Source: JAEXNA01 sp050486105 (lineage in GTDB: Bacteria > Vulcanimicrobiota > Xenobia > Xenobiales > JADMJV01). Taken from it: a stretch of 13,438 nt of DNA. The notes below the pieces were generated by a model. It was given only the letters and a program-made list of their open reading frames with translations, was not told the origin of the DNA and made no database searches. The first letter of the stretch is position 1, and each line of letters starts with the position of its first letter. Position numbers and translations under genes: made by a program. This document shows positions 6,625 to 13,438 of this stretch, in pieces. Location: NCBI GenBank assembly GCA_050486105.1, contig JBJHCR010000180.1:1-13438 (forward strand), written 5' to 3'.

Positions 6625-8061
6625 CTATTCTTCAGCCTTTGGGTTGCGCTGAGGCTGTCCGAAAGGAAGACGATTGGGAAGATCGGCGATCACGAAAACG
6701 GTTATGGCCAAGAGGGCCACGTTGTTGACGAAGTCTCGGCGATCGATCTTGTCCATGGTGTCGGCGTGGGTGTGGTGGTACCAGAAATAACGATCGTCTT
6801 CGTGCACGATGGCCCCACCGGGAACCCCGGCGTCCATCAGGGGAGCGATGTCGGCCCCTCCCCCGGGGGTGGTGACCTTCATGGGTCCGATCTCGGCCTC
6901 GGCCAGTTTCGCGGCGTCCTCTATGAGTTTTCGGGCCTCTTCGTGGCCACTGAAGGCAAAGCCCGTGGGGTGGAAGGTTCCGTAGTCCGACTCCAGCGCC
7001 AGAACGTGATTCGGAATCTCTTGGTCAACGAGCTTTCGGTAAGCCTTGGCTCCCCTTAGGCCGTTCTCTTCGTTGGTCCAGGCCACCACTCTTAGGGTAC
7101 GCCGAGGGGTCCAGCCCAACTCGGAAATCAGGCGCAGGGCTTCCCAGCAAGCCACTACCCCTCCGGCATCATCGTGGGCCCCTTCGCCCACATCCCAGCC
7201 GTCGATGTGGCCCCCGAAAACCACTACTTCTTCGGGATACTCCCAGCCGGTGATCTCGGCGATAACGTTGCGCGAGACGGCATCGGGCAGCTCTTCGGTT
7301 TCCAGGACCAGCTTCACTCGCGGGGTCTCTCCGAACTGCTGTAGGCGAGCGAAGTGCTCGGCGGCCTCGGTGGAGATGGCTCCGAAGGGCACCTTGGGCA
7401 GCCCCGGAGTATAGTACATGACCCCGGTGTGAGGGGTGTCCAAAGAAAAGTTCCCCACCGAGCGCAAGAGGGCCCCTACTGCTCCGAACTCAGCAGCTCT
7501 CGAAGCCCCGTCGATGCGGTAGCTGACGGTTTGCGAGTAGGTGGTGAAAGGCGGATTAAAGAGCACGATCTTACCCGGCACCTGGTCTTTCATCTCTTCG
7601 AGTTGCTGATAGCTATCGATCACCAACACTTCGGCCACCAAGCCATCGGATGAAGTGGACACCGACCCACCCAAAGCCAGGACTTGGTAGTTTCGAGGCT
7701 CCTCTCCCAGCAAAGTCAGGTGCTCTTGGCCCCGCTTCCAGACCGGCACCTCTACTTCTTGAGTGGCGATCCGGCTGAATCCATCGTCTGTCATCTGCTC
7801 CAAGATCCAGTCGATCGAGTGCTCTAAGGCGGCAGAGCCTGACAGGCGATGAGGAAAGCGGGTGCATAACTCTGTCAGGCGGTCCCAGCCACGAGACCGC
7901 TCTCGAGATAAAGCGATCAGCTGATTGGCCATGCTCTGATACTGGGCCGGTTCGGTGAACGAGCGATGCTCAGCCTCGGAGGATTCGCCCACGGCTGCAA
8001 TCGTCAAAAGCAACAGCAAGAGCAGAGGGAACAGAGAGCTCGAGAGTCGGGTTTTGGACAT
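6625..8061 (-). CDS. Secreted M28 family zinc peptidase (carboxypeptidase Q-like)
   Basis: A 478-residue exported di-zinc peptidase. An N-terminal Sec signal (SSSLFPLLLLLLLTIAAVG, about 7-25) is followed by the M28 fold with an inserted PA-like segment (about 140-255). Metal and catalytic residues are visible: H285 in GGHIDGWD, D297 in AHDDAGG, E331/E332 in TNEENG, D359 in ESDYGTF, and H432 in HHTHADTMD. The order and spacing match the carboxypeptidase Q/PGCP type, which releases amino acids from peptides outside the cytoplasm. The ATG at 8061 is chosen because GGAAG precedes it by 8 nt and the signal peptide starts there; an in-frame upstream start at 8133 would place codons inside the promoter at 8117-8144. 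It is the first gene of an operon with the two kinases downstream. Confidence 0.92.
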   Translation of the reverse strand: MSKTRLSSSLFPLLLLLLLTIAAVGESSEAEHRSFTEPAQYQSMANQLIALSRERSRGWDRLTELCTRFPHRLSGSAALEHSIDWILEQMTDDGFSRIATQEVEVPVWKRGQEHLTLLGEEPRNYQVLALGGSVSTSSDGLVAEVLVIDSYQQLEEMKDQVPGKIVLFNPPFTTYSQTVSYRIDGASRAAEFGAVGALLRSVGNFSLDTPHTGVMYYTPGLPKVPFGAISTEAAEHFARLQQFGETPRVKLVLETEELPDAVSRNVIAEITGWEYPEEVVVFGGHIDGWDVGEGAHDDAGGVVACWEALRLISELGWTPRRTLRVVAWTNEENGLRGAKAYRKLVDQEIPNHVLALESDYGTFHPTGFAFSGHEEARKLIEDAAKLAEAEIGPMKVTTPGGGADIAPLMDAGVPGGAIVHEDDRYFWYHHTHADTMDKIDRRDFVNNVALLAITVFVIADLPNRLPFGQPQRNPKAEE

Positions 8062-8116
8062 GTTCACAGCTTCCAGAGTCCATAGGATCCCCCTCCCACC
8101 CTCTCTTTTCAGGAAA

Positions 8117-8144
8117 ATCTTACAACCTATCAATTTTCCGTCAA
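8117..8144 (-). promoter_or_regulatory. Promoter of the peptidase-kinase operon
   Basis: On the minus strand TTGACG (8139-8144) and TAAGAT (8117-8122) are 16 bp apart. The predicted start near 8110 gives a leader of about 50 nt to the ATG at 8061. The -35 matches five and the -10 four of six consensus bases. Confidence 0.45.
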
Positions 8145-8158
8145 TAAAACTCCGAACC

Positions 8159-8184
8159 TTGTTCGCTGCCCGAGGTGCTATCTT
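8159..8184 (+). promoter_or_regulatory. Possible promoter of the AAA ATPase gene
   Basis: TTGTTC (8159-8164) and TATCTT (8179-8184) are 14 bp apart, shorter than ideal. A second pair, TTGATT (8183-8188) and TATCAT (8204-8209), has a 15-bp spacer but would start transcription inside the ribosome binding site. The divergent peptidase promoter is only about 15 bp away, so shared control is possible. Both calls are weak. Confidence 0.2.
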
Positions 8185-8226
8185 GATTAAGGACCAATTC
8201 CGATATCATTCCAAGGAGAACTCACA

Positions 8227-8262
8227 TTGAGCGAACCTGCGAGGAGCAAAAAGAGCCCATGA
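8227..8262 (+). CDS. Possible 11-residue leader peptide overlapping the AAA gene start
   Basis: AAGGAG at 8213-8218, the best SD site in this region, stands 8 nt before a TTG codon that opens an 11-codon frame (MSEPARSKKSP) ending with TGA at 8260-8262. The stop overlaps the ATG of the AAA gene as ATGA, the usual arrangement for translational coupling. An alternative reading uses ATT at 8226, which is in frame with the AAA gene and 7 nt from the same SD, but ATT starts are rare. Confidence 0.35.
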   Translation: MSEPARSKKSP

Positions 8263-9845
8263 CCCCCAAGCGAAGTGCTGATAAAGACATGTTGCCTCAA
8301 CTCACAACAGTCCAAAATAGGGAGCTCTTTGAGCGAGTCAAGCTCAGCCGCACGTTGGGGTTGGCTTCTGAGGTGGGTCCATCACTCTTCGAATTGCTTC
8401 GGAAGTTTGGGAAAGTCAGCAAAATTTCCGGTCCGCCTTCTTTTGGAACTCGAGAGAGCTGTGCCAATGTCGAACGAGATCGACAAGGCCGACTGTACGT
8501 AACCAAGGGAACTCTGACCTTCGAGCTGGGTGCTTTCATCTACGAAATCGAAATCAAGTCTACCCAGAGAGATTTGAGCATAGAAGTGGAGGCGGAGGTC
8601 CGGGCGCTCGAGCCTCTGGAGGCACTGTTGGCCCAGGTCGAGTCCACCCCACGAGTGTCCGTGGTGAAGGACCGAATTTCACCTCCGACGGCAGCTCATA
8701 TCTACCAGAGCTTGCGTGGCCGAAGTGTTCTCGTGGCTGGTCACGGTTCGTTCTTGGGTGAAGACCGCTGGAATCTCCGCCTAGATGAAGTTCTCGGTGT
8801 TTTGCCCGAGCGACTGACCGTGGAACTTCTTGACGCCTCTCGTCCGTTCCGAGTGAAATTCAAGGGAGAGCCATACCGGGGGACCTTCGAAATTGCGGTG
8901 GAGAGCAGTCTTGATCAGGGTGAGCAGGCTGCCGAGTTTCTTCGTGAACTGGTTCAAGAAGCCGAACCTCAGCAGCCTTTGTCGAATGGCGAGGACCCCG
9001 AAGCCGGAAAATGGGAGGTGGAGGTCCACCGGTATCGCTGGAAGGACTTGGCTGGTATCGACGCCATCAGGACCCGAGTCCGCCAATGGGTGGAATTGCC
9101 GTTGCTTAGACCAGATGGATTCGCCAAGCTCGGGATTCGACCACCCAAGGGCATTTTGTTGTACGGACCTCCGGGAACCGGCAAATCGACCATCGCCAAG
9201 ACGGCCGCCAATGAGTCTTCGGCGGCCTTTTTCTCCATCTCCCCAGCCGAGATCAATTCTATGTGGTACGGAGGCTCGTCCCGCAACATCCGCCGCTTAT
9301 TTCAACGACTGAGGCTCAAAGCAAACGAAGGCGGTGGAGCCGTCCTTTTCATCGACGAACTCGACGGCTTTCTGCGTTCTCGCGATCACGAATCCCACGA
9401 AGCCACCAGACGAACTCTCTCGCAACTGATGATGGAGCTGGATTCCATAACCCCTGATTTGCGGATTGTGGTTCTCGCCGCAACCAATCGTCGAGAGGAT
9501 CTCGATGCGGCCTTGTGTCGACCCGGACGTTTCGATCACCATCTGGAGGTTCCGCTACCCGATCGGGAGTCTCGGGCGGCGATTCTGGCCGTCCACCTGC
9601 GGGACAAACCGAGTCAAGCTCAGCTAAGGATAGGGACGCTCGCGCAGCAATCGGAAGGACTCAGCGGAGCGGACCTGGAGCAGTGGTGCAATGATGCCGC
9701 CTTTCGGGCCTGGCAACGTTTAGCCGAAAAGTTGGGTCAGGAGCTTTCAAACCTGACTCCTAGCCAACTTGAAAGTATTCGGATTACCAATGCCGATTTC
9801 GCCGAGACCAAACCAGATAACCACTCAGGAAGCTTAAGCATCTAA
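8259..9845 (+). CDS. Classical AAA ATPase with unrecognised N-terminal half
   Basis: A 528-residue protein with one C-terminal AAA module of the Cdc48/PAN/FtsH kind (about 255-515). Walker A GPPGTGKST is at 303-311, pore-loop region NSMWYGGSSRNIRRLF at 333-348, Walker B VLFIDE at 362-367, sensor 1 AATNR with N410, and arginine fingers R421 and R424 in CRPGRFD. The C-terminal helical part has GLSGADLEQW. All catalytic residues are present, so it should form an ATP-driven hexamer acting on protein substrates. Residues 1-245 are not recognised; they read as two strand-rich segments (about 50-115 and 152-215) joined by a linker, in the place where such ATPases carry substrate- or partner-binding domains. 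No protease domain, membrane segment or signal peptide is seen. The ATG has GAGGAG (8241-8246) 12 nt upstream and a coupled leader frame. Confidence 0.88.
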   Translation: MTPKRSADKDMLPQLTTVQNRELFERVKLSRTLGLASEVGPSLFELLRKFGKVSKISGPPSFGTRESCANVERDRQGRLYVTKGTLTFELGAFIYEIEIKSTQRDLSIEVEAEVRALEPLEALLAQVESTPRVSVVKDRISPPTAAHIYQSLRGRSVLVAGHGSFLGEDRWNLRLDEVLGVLPERLTVELLDASRPFRVKFKGEPYRGTFEIAVESSLDQGEQAAEFLRELVQEAEPQQPLSNGEDPEAGKWEVEVHRYRWKDLAGIDAIRTRVRQWVELPLLRPDGFAKLGIRPPKGILLYGPPGTGKSTIAKTAANESSAAFFSISPAEINSMWYGGSSRNIRRLFQRLRLKANEGGGAVLFIDELDGFLRSRDHESHEATRRTLSQLMMELDSITPDLRIVVLAATNRREDLDAALCRPGRFDHHLEVPLPDRESRAAILAVHLRDKPSQAQLRIGTLAQQSEGLSGADLEQWCNDAAFRAWQRLAEKLGQELSNLTPSQLESIRITNADFAETKPDNHSGSLSI

Positions 9846-9900
9846 CACCTCGGGGGTTAGAAGGCGCGAAAGTGCGCGGGGCTCGAAGGTGCTGGAGGCT

Positions 9901-9922
9901 CGAGGCTTCGAGGCTTCGAGGC
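9901..9922. repeat. Short tandem repeat of CGAGGCTT
   Basis: CGAGGCTT occurs at 9901-9908 and 9909-9916 and partly at 9917-9922. It lies in the non-coding stretch 9846-10082 between two convergent genes. No further gene or RNA is seen in that stretch apart from the 46-bp repeats that follow. Confidence 0.6.
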
Positions 9923-9980
9923 ACGCGTCGCTCAGTAGTCCCGAACCGCAAACCCCCGCGTCTCCGCCGTGGCGCCGGGG

Positions 9981-10103
9981 AGCTCGGCCTTCAACGTGCC
10001 GTCTGCGGGACTACCGTCGGCAAGGCCGCTAGGCCCTCAAAGCGCCGTCTGCAGGACTGCCGTCGGCAAGAGAGCTGGGCCTTCAACGTGCCGTCTGCGG
10101 GAC
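9981..10103. repeat. Tandem 46-bp repeat, about 2.7 copies, overlapping the end of a gene
   Basis: Units begin at 9981, 10027 and 10073 with an exact period of 46 bp. Each contains TCAA(A/C)G(T/C)GCCGTCTGC followed by (A/G)GGAC; units 1 and 2 also share CCGTCGGCAAG. Units 1 and 3 are identical over 26 bp (9986-10011 and 10078-10103), while unit 2 differs at several positions. Unit 3 runs into the amidohydrolase gene and encodes its last six residues and stop codon. Confidence 0.85.
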
Positions 10104-13100
10104 ATTCCTCCACCAGATTTTCGGTTCGGGGGCGGGATTTGGGGCGATTTCGGCCATGCTGTCAGCTTGGTATAGGCGTCCGCCCTGCATGGTCAGGGCC
10201 ACGTATTTAGAGTTCTTGATGTCTTGCAGCGGGTCGGCCTCGAGCACCAGAATGTCGGCCAACTTCCCTGGCTCCAGGCTGCCCAGCTGATCATCCATAC
10301 CCAAATAGTAGGCGCCGTTATAGGTGCCGCAGCGCAAGGCTTCCAGGTTGGACATGCCGCCGTCGGTCAGCATCCACAGCTCCCAGTGGGCGGCCAAACC
10401 CTCTCGTTGTCCGTGGGCTCCGAGGTTCACCTTCACTCCCGCTCGGGCCAGATCCGCTGCTCCTCGGGCGGCGTTTCGGTGGTTGTACTCTTCGTCGGGG
10501 GCCTGCACTCGACGGCGGGCTGCCCCGTCGATGGCCTCCCGGGGAACGAAGCGAGCCAAGCGCTCGTCGTCCCAAACATCGGTTTTGGCGTACCAAAAAT
10601 TCTCTCCCCACAGCCCTCCGTAGGCCACGCCCAGGGTGGGAGTGAAGCCCACTTGGGTGGCCGACCACAGGGTGATGATGTCATCGTAGAGCTTGGCCAG
10701 GGGCAAAGCGTGTTCCACCCCGGTGTGCCCGTCCACCACCATGGTCAGGTTGTGCTGATGCAGACTTCCGCCTTCGGGCATAACCAGCAGTTTGTGGTGG
10801 CGAGCGGCCTCCAAAATTTGCTGCCTCTGGTCCCGGCGAGGCTGGTTGTAGCTTTTCACCGAGGGGGCACCCCAACGTTGCATACGCTGCAAGTGGCTCA
10901 TGGCGTCGTCTAAGGAGTCCACCGGGGTGAAATAGCCGATGGCCTTGGCTCCGTAAAGAATGGTGCCGGTGCTAAAAATCCGAGGAGCTAAGAGACGCCC
11001 GGCCTGCTGCATCTCTTTGGCAGTAAAGACCGAAGCGGTATCGTGGGAGGGGTCGTGCAGAGTGGTGACCCCAAACGATAAGGACGACAGCGACTCCCAG
11101 TTGACTTCGGGAAAATTGGCGCCGTCGGAAAACGTTCCGTGCCAGTGCACGTCGATTAATCCGGGCATGATGGTCTTGCCCTGGCAGTCGATGATCTTGG
11201 CCGAACTGGGCACCGCGATCTGATCTTTAGGCCCCACGGCCTTGATGCGGTCACCAACGACGAGCACCGTGCCTTCGGAGATCACCAGGTCCTCTTGCAT
11301 GGTGATCACCTGCCCCCCCACCAAGGCGATCACTGAACTTGTCGGGGGCTTGGAGGCGGAGGCTTCCCAGGACAGAGCGTTGCTGTTCGGCTTTTTCTGC
11401 CCCGAGGGGAGTCGATAAAACTGAGGACCCACGTTCCAAGTGAGCTCGCCGTTGGCGGCAAAGCTAGGGTAATAGGCTCCGTCGCTTAGGGACACTTTGG
11501 TGACCGGCAAGTTCTTGCTGCTAGCGGTGACCGTCACCGGCTGTCCGGTGAGGGAGAAGGGGAAGGTATAGAGGGCAAAATCCTGGCGCAAGGCCGCGGT
11601 TTTGCCGTCGGGGGAAATGAGGAAATCGCTGACGTCCTTGCCCTCGAGGACCACCGCCTCTTCGCCGGTCTTGAGGCTCTTGCGCACCAACTGGGTGGAG
11701 TCACCACCTCGGGAGTAATAGAGGTGCACTTGTCCTTCGGGACCCAGAGCAAATTGGGGGTTTCGCCCTTTCTCGTCGAGCAAGCGAGGGTGGCTCATGG
11801 GGGCTGACAGATCCTTGAGGTAGAGCCCGGGCGAACCGGTGTAGTTGGTCGAGAACAGCAGATTTCCGGGCTGCTTGCGGTACACCAGGGTCAGGCCGTC
11901 GGGGGACAGGGCGGGCTCCAAGAAGCGACCCTTGTCGACCAAAGTGCGCTCAGTGTTTTGAGCCAGGTCGCGCAAGCGGATGGAGCCGAGGTCTTGGTCG
12001 CTGAAGTGAACATAGAGCAGCTGATTTGGGCCGACGAAGACCGGCTGAGATTGGTGGCCTTCCTTGTCCGTGGCAGAGAGAGGTTTGCTGGTGCCGGACT
12101 TGAGGTCTTTGAGCCAAACTTGACCCAGGGCTGAGAAGGCCACGGTGCTGCCGTCGGGAGAGAGGCTGGGCCAGGTGAGGGCTTTCACCGAAAAGCGGTC
12201 GGTGCCCACTTCGGTCGGAAAGCGCACAGCCTTGGTGATCTTGCGGGTGTCGCGCACCCGAAAGGGAATCTCCACCGGTCGGGCCTCGGGGGTTTTGGCT
12301 TGCAGTCGCCATAGTTTGCCCTGGGCCCAGAAGACGATCTCGTCAGAGTCGGGGGTCCAGGCCATGGCCGGGTACACTCCGTGGATGGCCCAGGTTTCTT
12401 GCATGTCCCGGTCCAGACCGTCGAAGAGCTGTCGTTCCTCACCGCTTGAAAGGTCGGCGGTCATCAGCACCGAGCGCCCTCGGACCCGCTTAACGAAGGC
12501 CAGCATTTTACCATCGGGAGAGGGAGTGGGGGTGATGGCTCCACCGCTGCCGCCCAGGATGCGCTCGACCTTGCCGCTCTGCCGGTCCAGGCACTCGATG
12601 GCGTAGATGCCGGCGTTGGGGTCCTTATTGTACTGGAAGGTGGGCCCGGCGGTGATGTCTCGGGAAAAGTAGAGGTAGCGCCCGTCGGGACTGAAGGCCG
12701 GCTCACCCAGATCCAGTTGGTCGTTCTGCCGCTTGGTGAGCTGCAGCCCCTCCCGAGCCTCCCCATCAGGGTAATAGGCCCAGATTTCCCCCGCCCCCAA
12801 AGAGCGGGTGCCGGTGAAGTGTTTGCGGCCTACCAAGAGGTCTCCGCTGGGCTCCCAGGCGGGCTGGTTCAAGAGGCGAAAGCTCTCTTTGGTGACCGCC
12901 TTGGCCGACGCTTCGCCTTGGGACAGATCCATAACCCACAGATTGTCCCCGCCTCCACGATCGGAAGTGTAGGCCAACTTGCGGCCGTCGGGGCTGAACT
13001 TGGGCTGCATATTCCAAGCCAAGCCCGAAGTGACCGCTCTGGCCTCGCCCCCACTGATGGGCAGCAGATACAGATCCCCGAGCAGGTCGAAGGCCAGAGT

Positions 13101-13319
13101 CTTGCCGTCAGGACTGACATCCAAGGACATCCAGGTGCCTTCGGTGACGTCGAGCTTCACTTCGCTATGCTCCCCCGGAGGAGCATTCACCGACCACTCC
13201 TTGCTATTGCCTTGAGCCAAGGTTGGGGCTGCGATGAAGAGCAGTAGGATGAGTAGGACGGAGAGAGGTCGAGGTTGAGAGTGAGCAGGATTAGGCTTTA
13301 GCAATCGGACTTTGAACAC
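10083..13319 (-). CDS. Secreted PD40 beta-propeller/amidohydrolase fusion protein
   Basis: A 1078-residue exported protein. A Sec signal peptide covers about 1-35 (hydrophobic core LSVLLILLLFIAAPTLA). Residues about 60-640 form TolB-like PD40 propeller blades marked by repeated SPDG (for example at 69-72 and 109-112, at least seven copies). The C-terminal amidohydrolase domain (about 660-1050) starts with a beta-sandwich segment, then DVHWH with metal ligands H725 and H727, candidate K822 in SVKSY, H870 in GVEHALP, and the ending GSLEPGKLADILVLEADP. Where many relatives have a Gly-Ser/Thr-Asp metal ligand this protein has GAHGQ (966-970... H969), as I recall for this fusion family. It probably hydrolyses an amide or peptide-like bond outside the cytoplasm; the substrate is unknown. 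The GTG start at 13317-13319 is 6 nt after AAGGAG (13326-13331). Its 3' end overlaps a 46-bp repeat. Confidence 0.9.
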   Translation of the reverse strand: MFKVRLLKPNPAHSQPRPLSVLLILLLFIAAPTLAQGNSKEWSVNAPPGEHSEVKLDVTEGTWMSLDVSPDGKTLAFDLLGDLYLLPISGGEARAVTSGLAWNMQPKFSPDGRKLAYTSDRGGGDNLWVMDLSQGEASAKAVTKESFRLLNQPAWEPSGDLLVGRKHFTGTRSLGAGEIWAYYPDGEAREGLQLTKRQNDQLDLGEPAFSPDGRYLYFSRDITAGPTFQYNKDPNAGIYAIECLDRQSGKVERILGGSGGAITPTPSPDGKMLAFVKRVRGRSVLMTADLSSGEERQLFDGLDRDMQETWAIHGVYPAMAWTPDSDEIVFWAQGKLWRLQAKTPEARPVEIPFRVRDTRKITKAVRFPTEVGTDRFSVKALTWPSLSPDGSTVAFSALGQVWLKDLKSGTSKPLSATDKEGHQSQPVFVGPNQLLYVHFSDQDLGSIRLRDLAQNTERTLVDKGRFLEPALSPDGLTLVYRKQPGNLLFSTNYTGSPGLYLKDLSAPMSHPRLLDEKGRNPQFALGPEGQVHLYYSRGGDSTQLVRKSLKTGEEAVVLEGKDVSDFLISPDGKTAALRQDFALYTFPFSLTGQPVTVTASSKNLPVTKVSLSDGAYYPSFAANGELTWNVGPQFYRLPSGQKKPNSNALSWEASASKPPTSSVIALVGGQVITMQEDLVISEGTVLVVGDRIKAVGPKDQIAVPSSAKIIDCQGKTIMPGLIDVHWHGTFSDGANFPEVNWESLSSLSFGVTTLHDPSHDTASVFTAKEMQQAGRLLAPRIFSTGTILYGAKAIGYFTPVDSLDDAMSHLQRMQRWGAPSVKSYNQPRRDQRQQILEAARHHKLLVMPEGGSLHQHNLTMVVDGHTGVEHALPLAKLYDDIITLWSATQVGFTPTLGVAYGGLWGENFWYAKTDVWDDERLARFVPREAIDGAARRRVQAPDEEYNHRNAARGAADLARAGVKVNLGAHGQREGLAAHWELWMLTDGGMSNLEALRCGTYNGAYYLGMDDQLGSLEPGKLADILVLEADPLQDIKNSKYVALTMQGGRLYQADSMAEIAPNPAPEPKIWWRNVPQTAR

Positions 13320-13325
13320 GCGGAT

Positions 13326-13331
13326 CTCCTT
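13326..13331 (-). promoter_or_regulatory. Shine-Dalgarno site fixing the GTG start of the amidohydrolase
   Basis: AAGGAG on the minus strand, 6 nt before a GTG codon that begins the signal peptide. The remaining bases to the window end (13332-13438) hold no gene I can support and no clear promoter. Confidence 0.7.
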
Positions 13332-13438
13332 GGAAGTCCAGCCTTCCTGCGTCGATCCGAGTTATCCTTGAGGAACCGCGAGAGCCGGCCTTCGGGTGAG
13401 TTCGGGCGCCGGGTTAAGAGCGCAGACGGGGTGGGGTT

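Noticed and set aside
8062..8133. Upstream in-frame start of the M28 peptidase at 8133
   Set aside because: It would put 24 codons before the signal peptide, overlap the likely promoter at 8117-8144 and has no better SD than the ATG at 8061.
9842..9860. Hairpin CTAAC...GTTAG at the end of the AAA gene as an intrinsic terminator
   Set aside because: The stem is short with a mismatch and there is no T-run in either direction.
9981..10103. 46-bp repeats as a CRISPR array
   Set aside because: The units are directly adjacent with no unique spacers, there are fewer than three copies, no cas gene is present, and one unit is coding.

Overview
The window reads as chromosomal DNA of a free-living, probably Gram-negative (diderm) bacterium with a moderately high GC content. 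The hints are secreted enzymes with ordinary Sec signal peptides, Hanks-type Ser/Thr kinases with a membrane anchor, a secreted M28 peptidase of the carboxypeptidase Q type, and a very large secreted PD40 beta-propeller/amidohydrolase fusion. This mix is familiar from Acidobacteriota, Vulcanimicrobiota/Eremiobacterota and similar soil lineages. That placement is inference; no rRNA or marker gene is present.

Layout. 1-302: non-coding upstream region with repeated AATTG/CAATTC motifs. 303-1394 (+): a two-gene chromate transporter of the split, short-chain type. 1462-2238 (-): an unrecognised Ala/Gln-rich, probably coiled-coil protein with a good promoter and Shine-Dalgarno (SD) site. 2239-3210: about 970 bp without an intact gene, holding a strong minus-strand terminator (2493-2536), a palindromic MITE-like element of about 164 bp with perfect 18-bp terminal inverted repeats (2553-2716), and a decayed 3' end of a group II intron, comprising a frameshifted reverse transcriptase/maturase tail and the structured intron end (about 2896-3213). 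3211-8061 (-): a three-gene operon of secreted M28 peptidase and two tandem paralogous membrane Ser/Thr kinases with a shared extracytoplasmic CxxC domain. 8062-8258: divergent promoter region. 8227-9845 (+): a tiny leader ORF overlapping by ATGA a classical AAA ATPase with an unrecognised N-terminal half. 9846-10082: non-coding, with short tandem repeats and 46-bp repeats that run into the last codons of the next gene. 10083-13319 (-): the PD40/amidohydrolase fusion protein.

How the genes may work together. The M28 peptidase and the two kinases sit 20 and 25 bp apart and probably share one transcript. A secreted peptidase encoded with receptor-like kinases suggests a surface-sensing unit, but this is inference from context. 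The AAA ATPase is divergent from that operon and may share its control region. The stretch between the kinase operon and its likely terminator appears to have been invaded by two mobile-element remnants.
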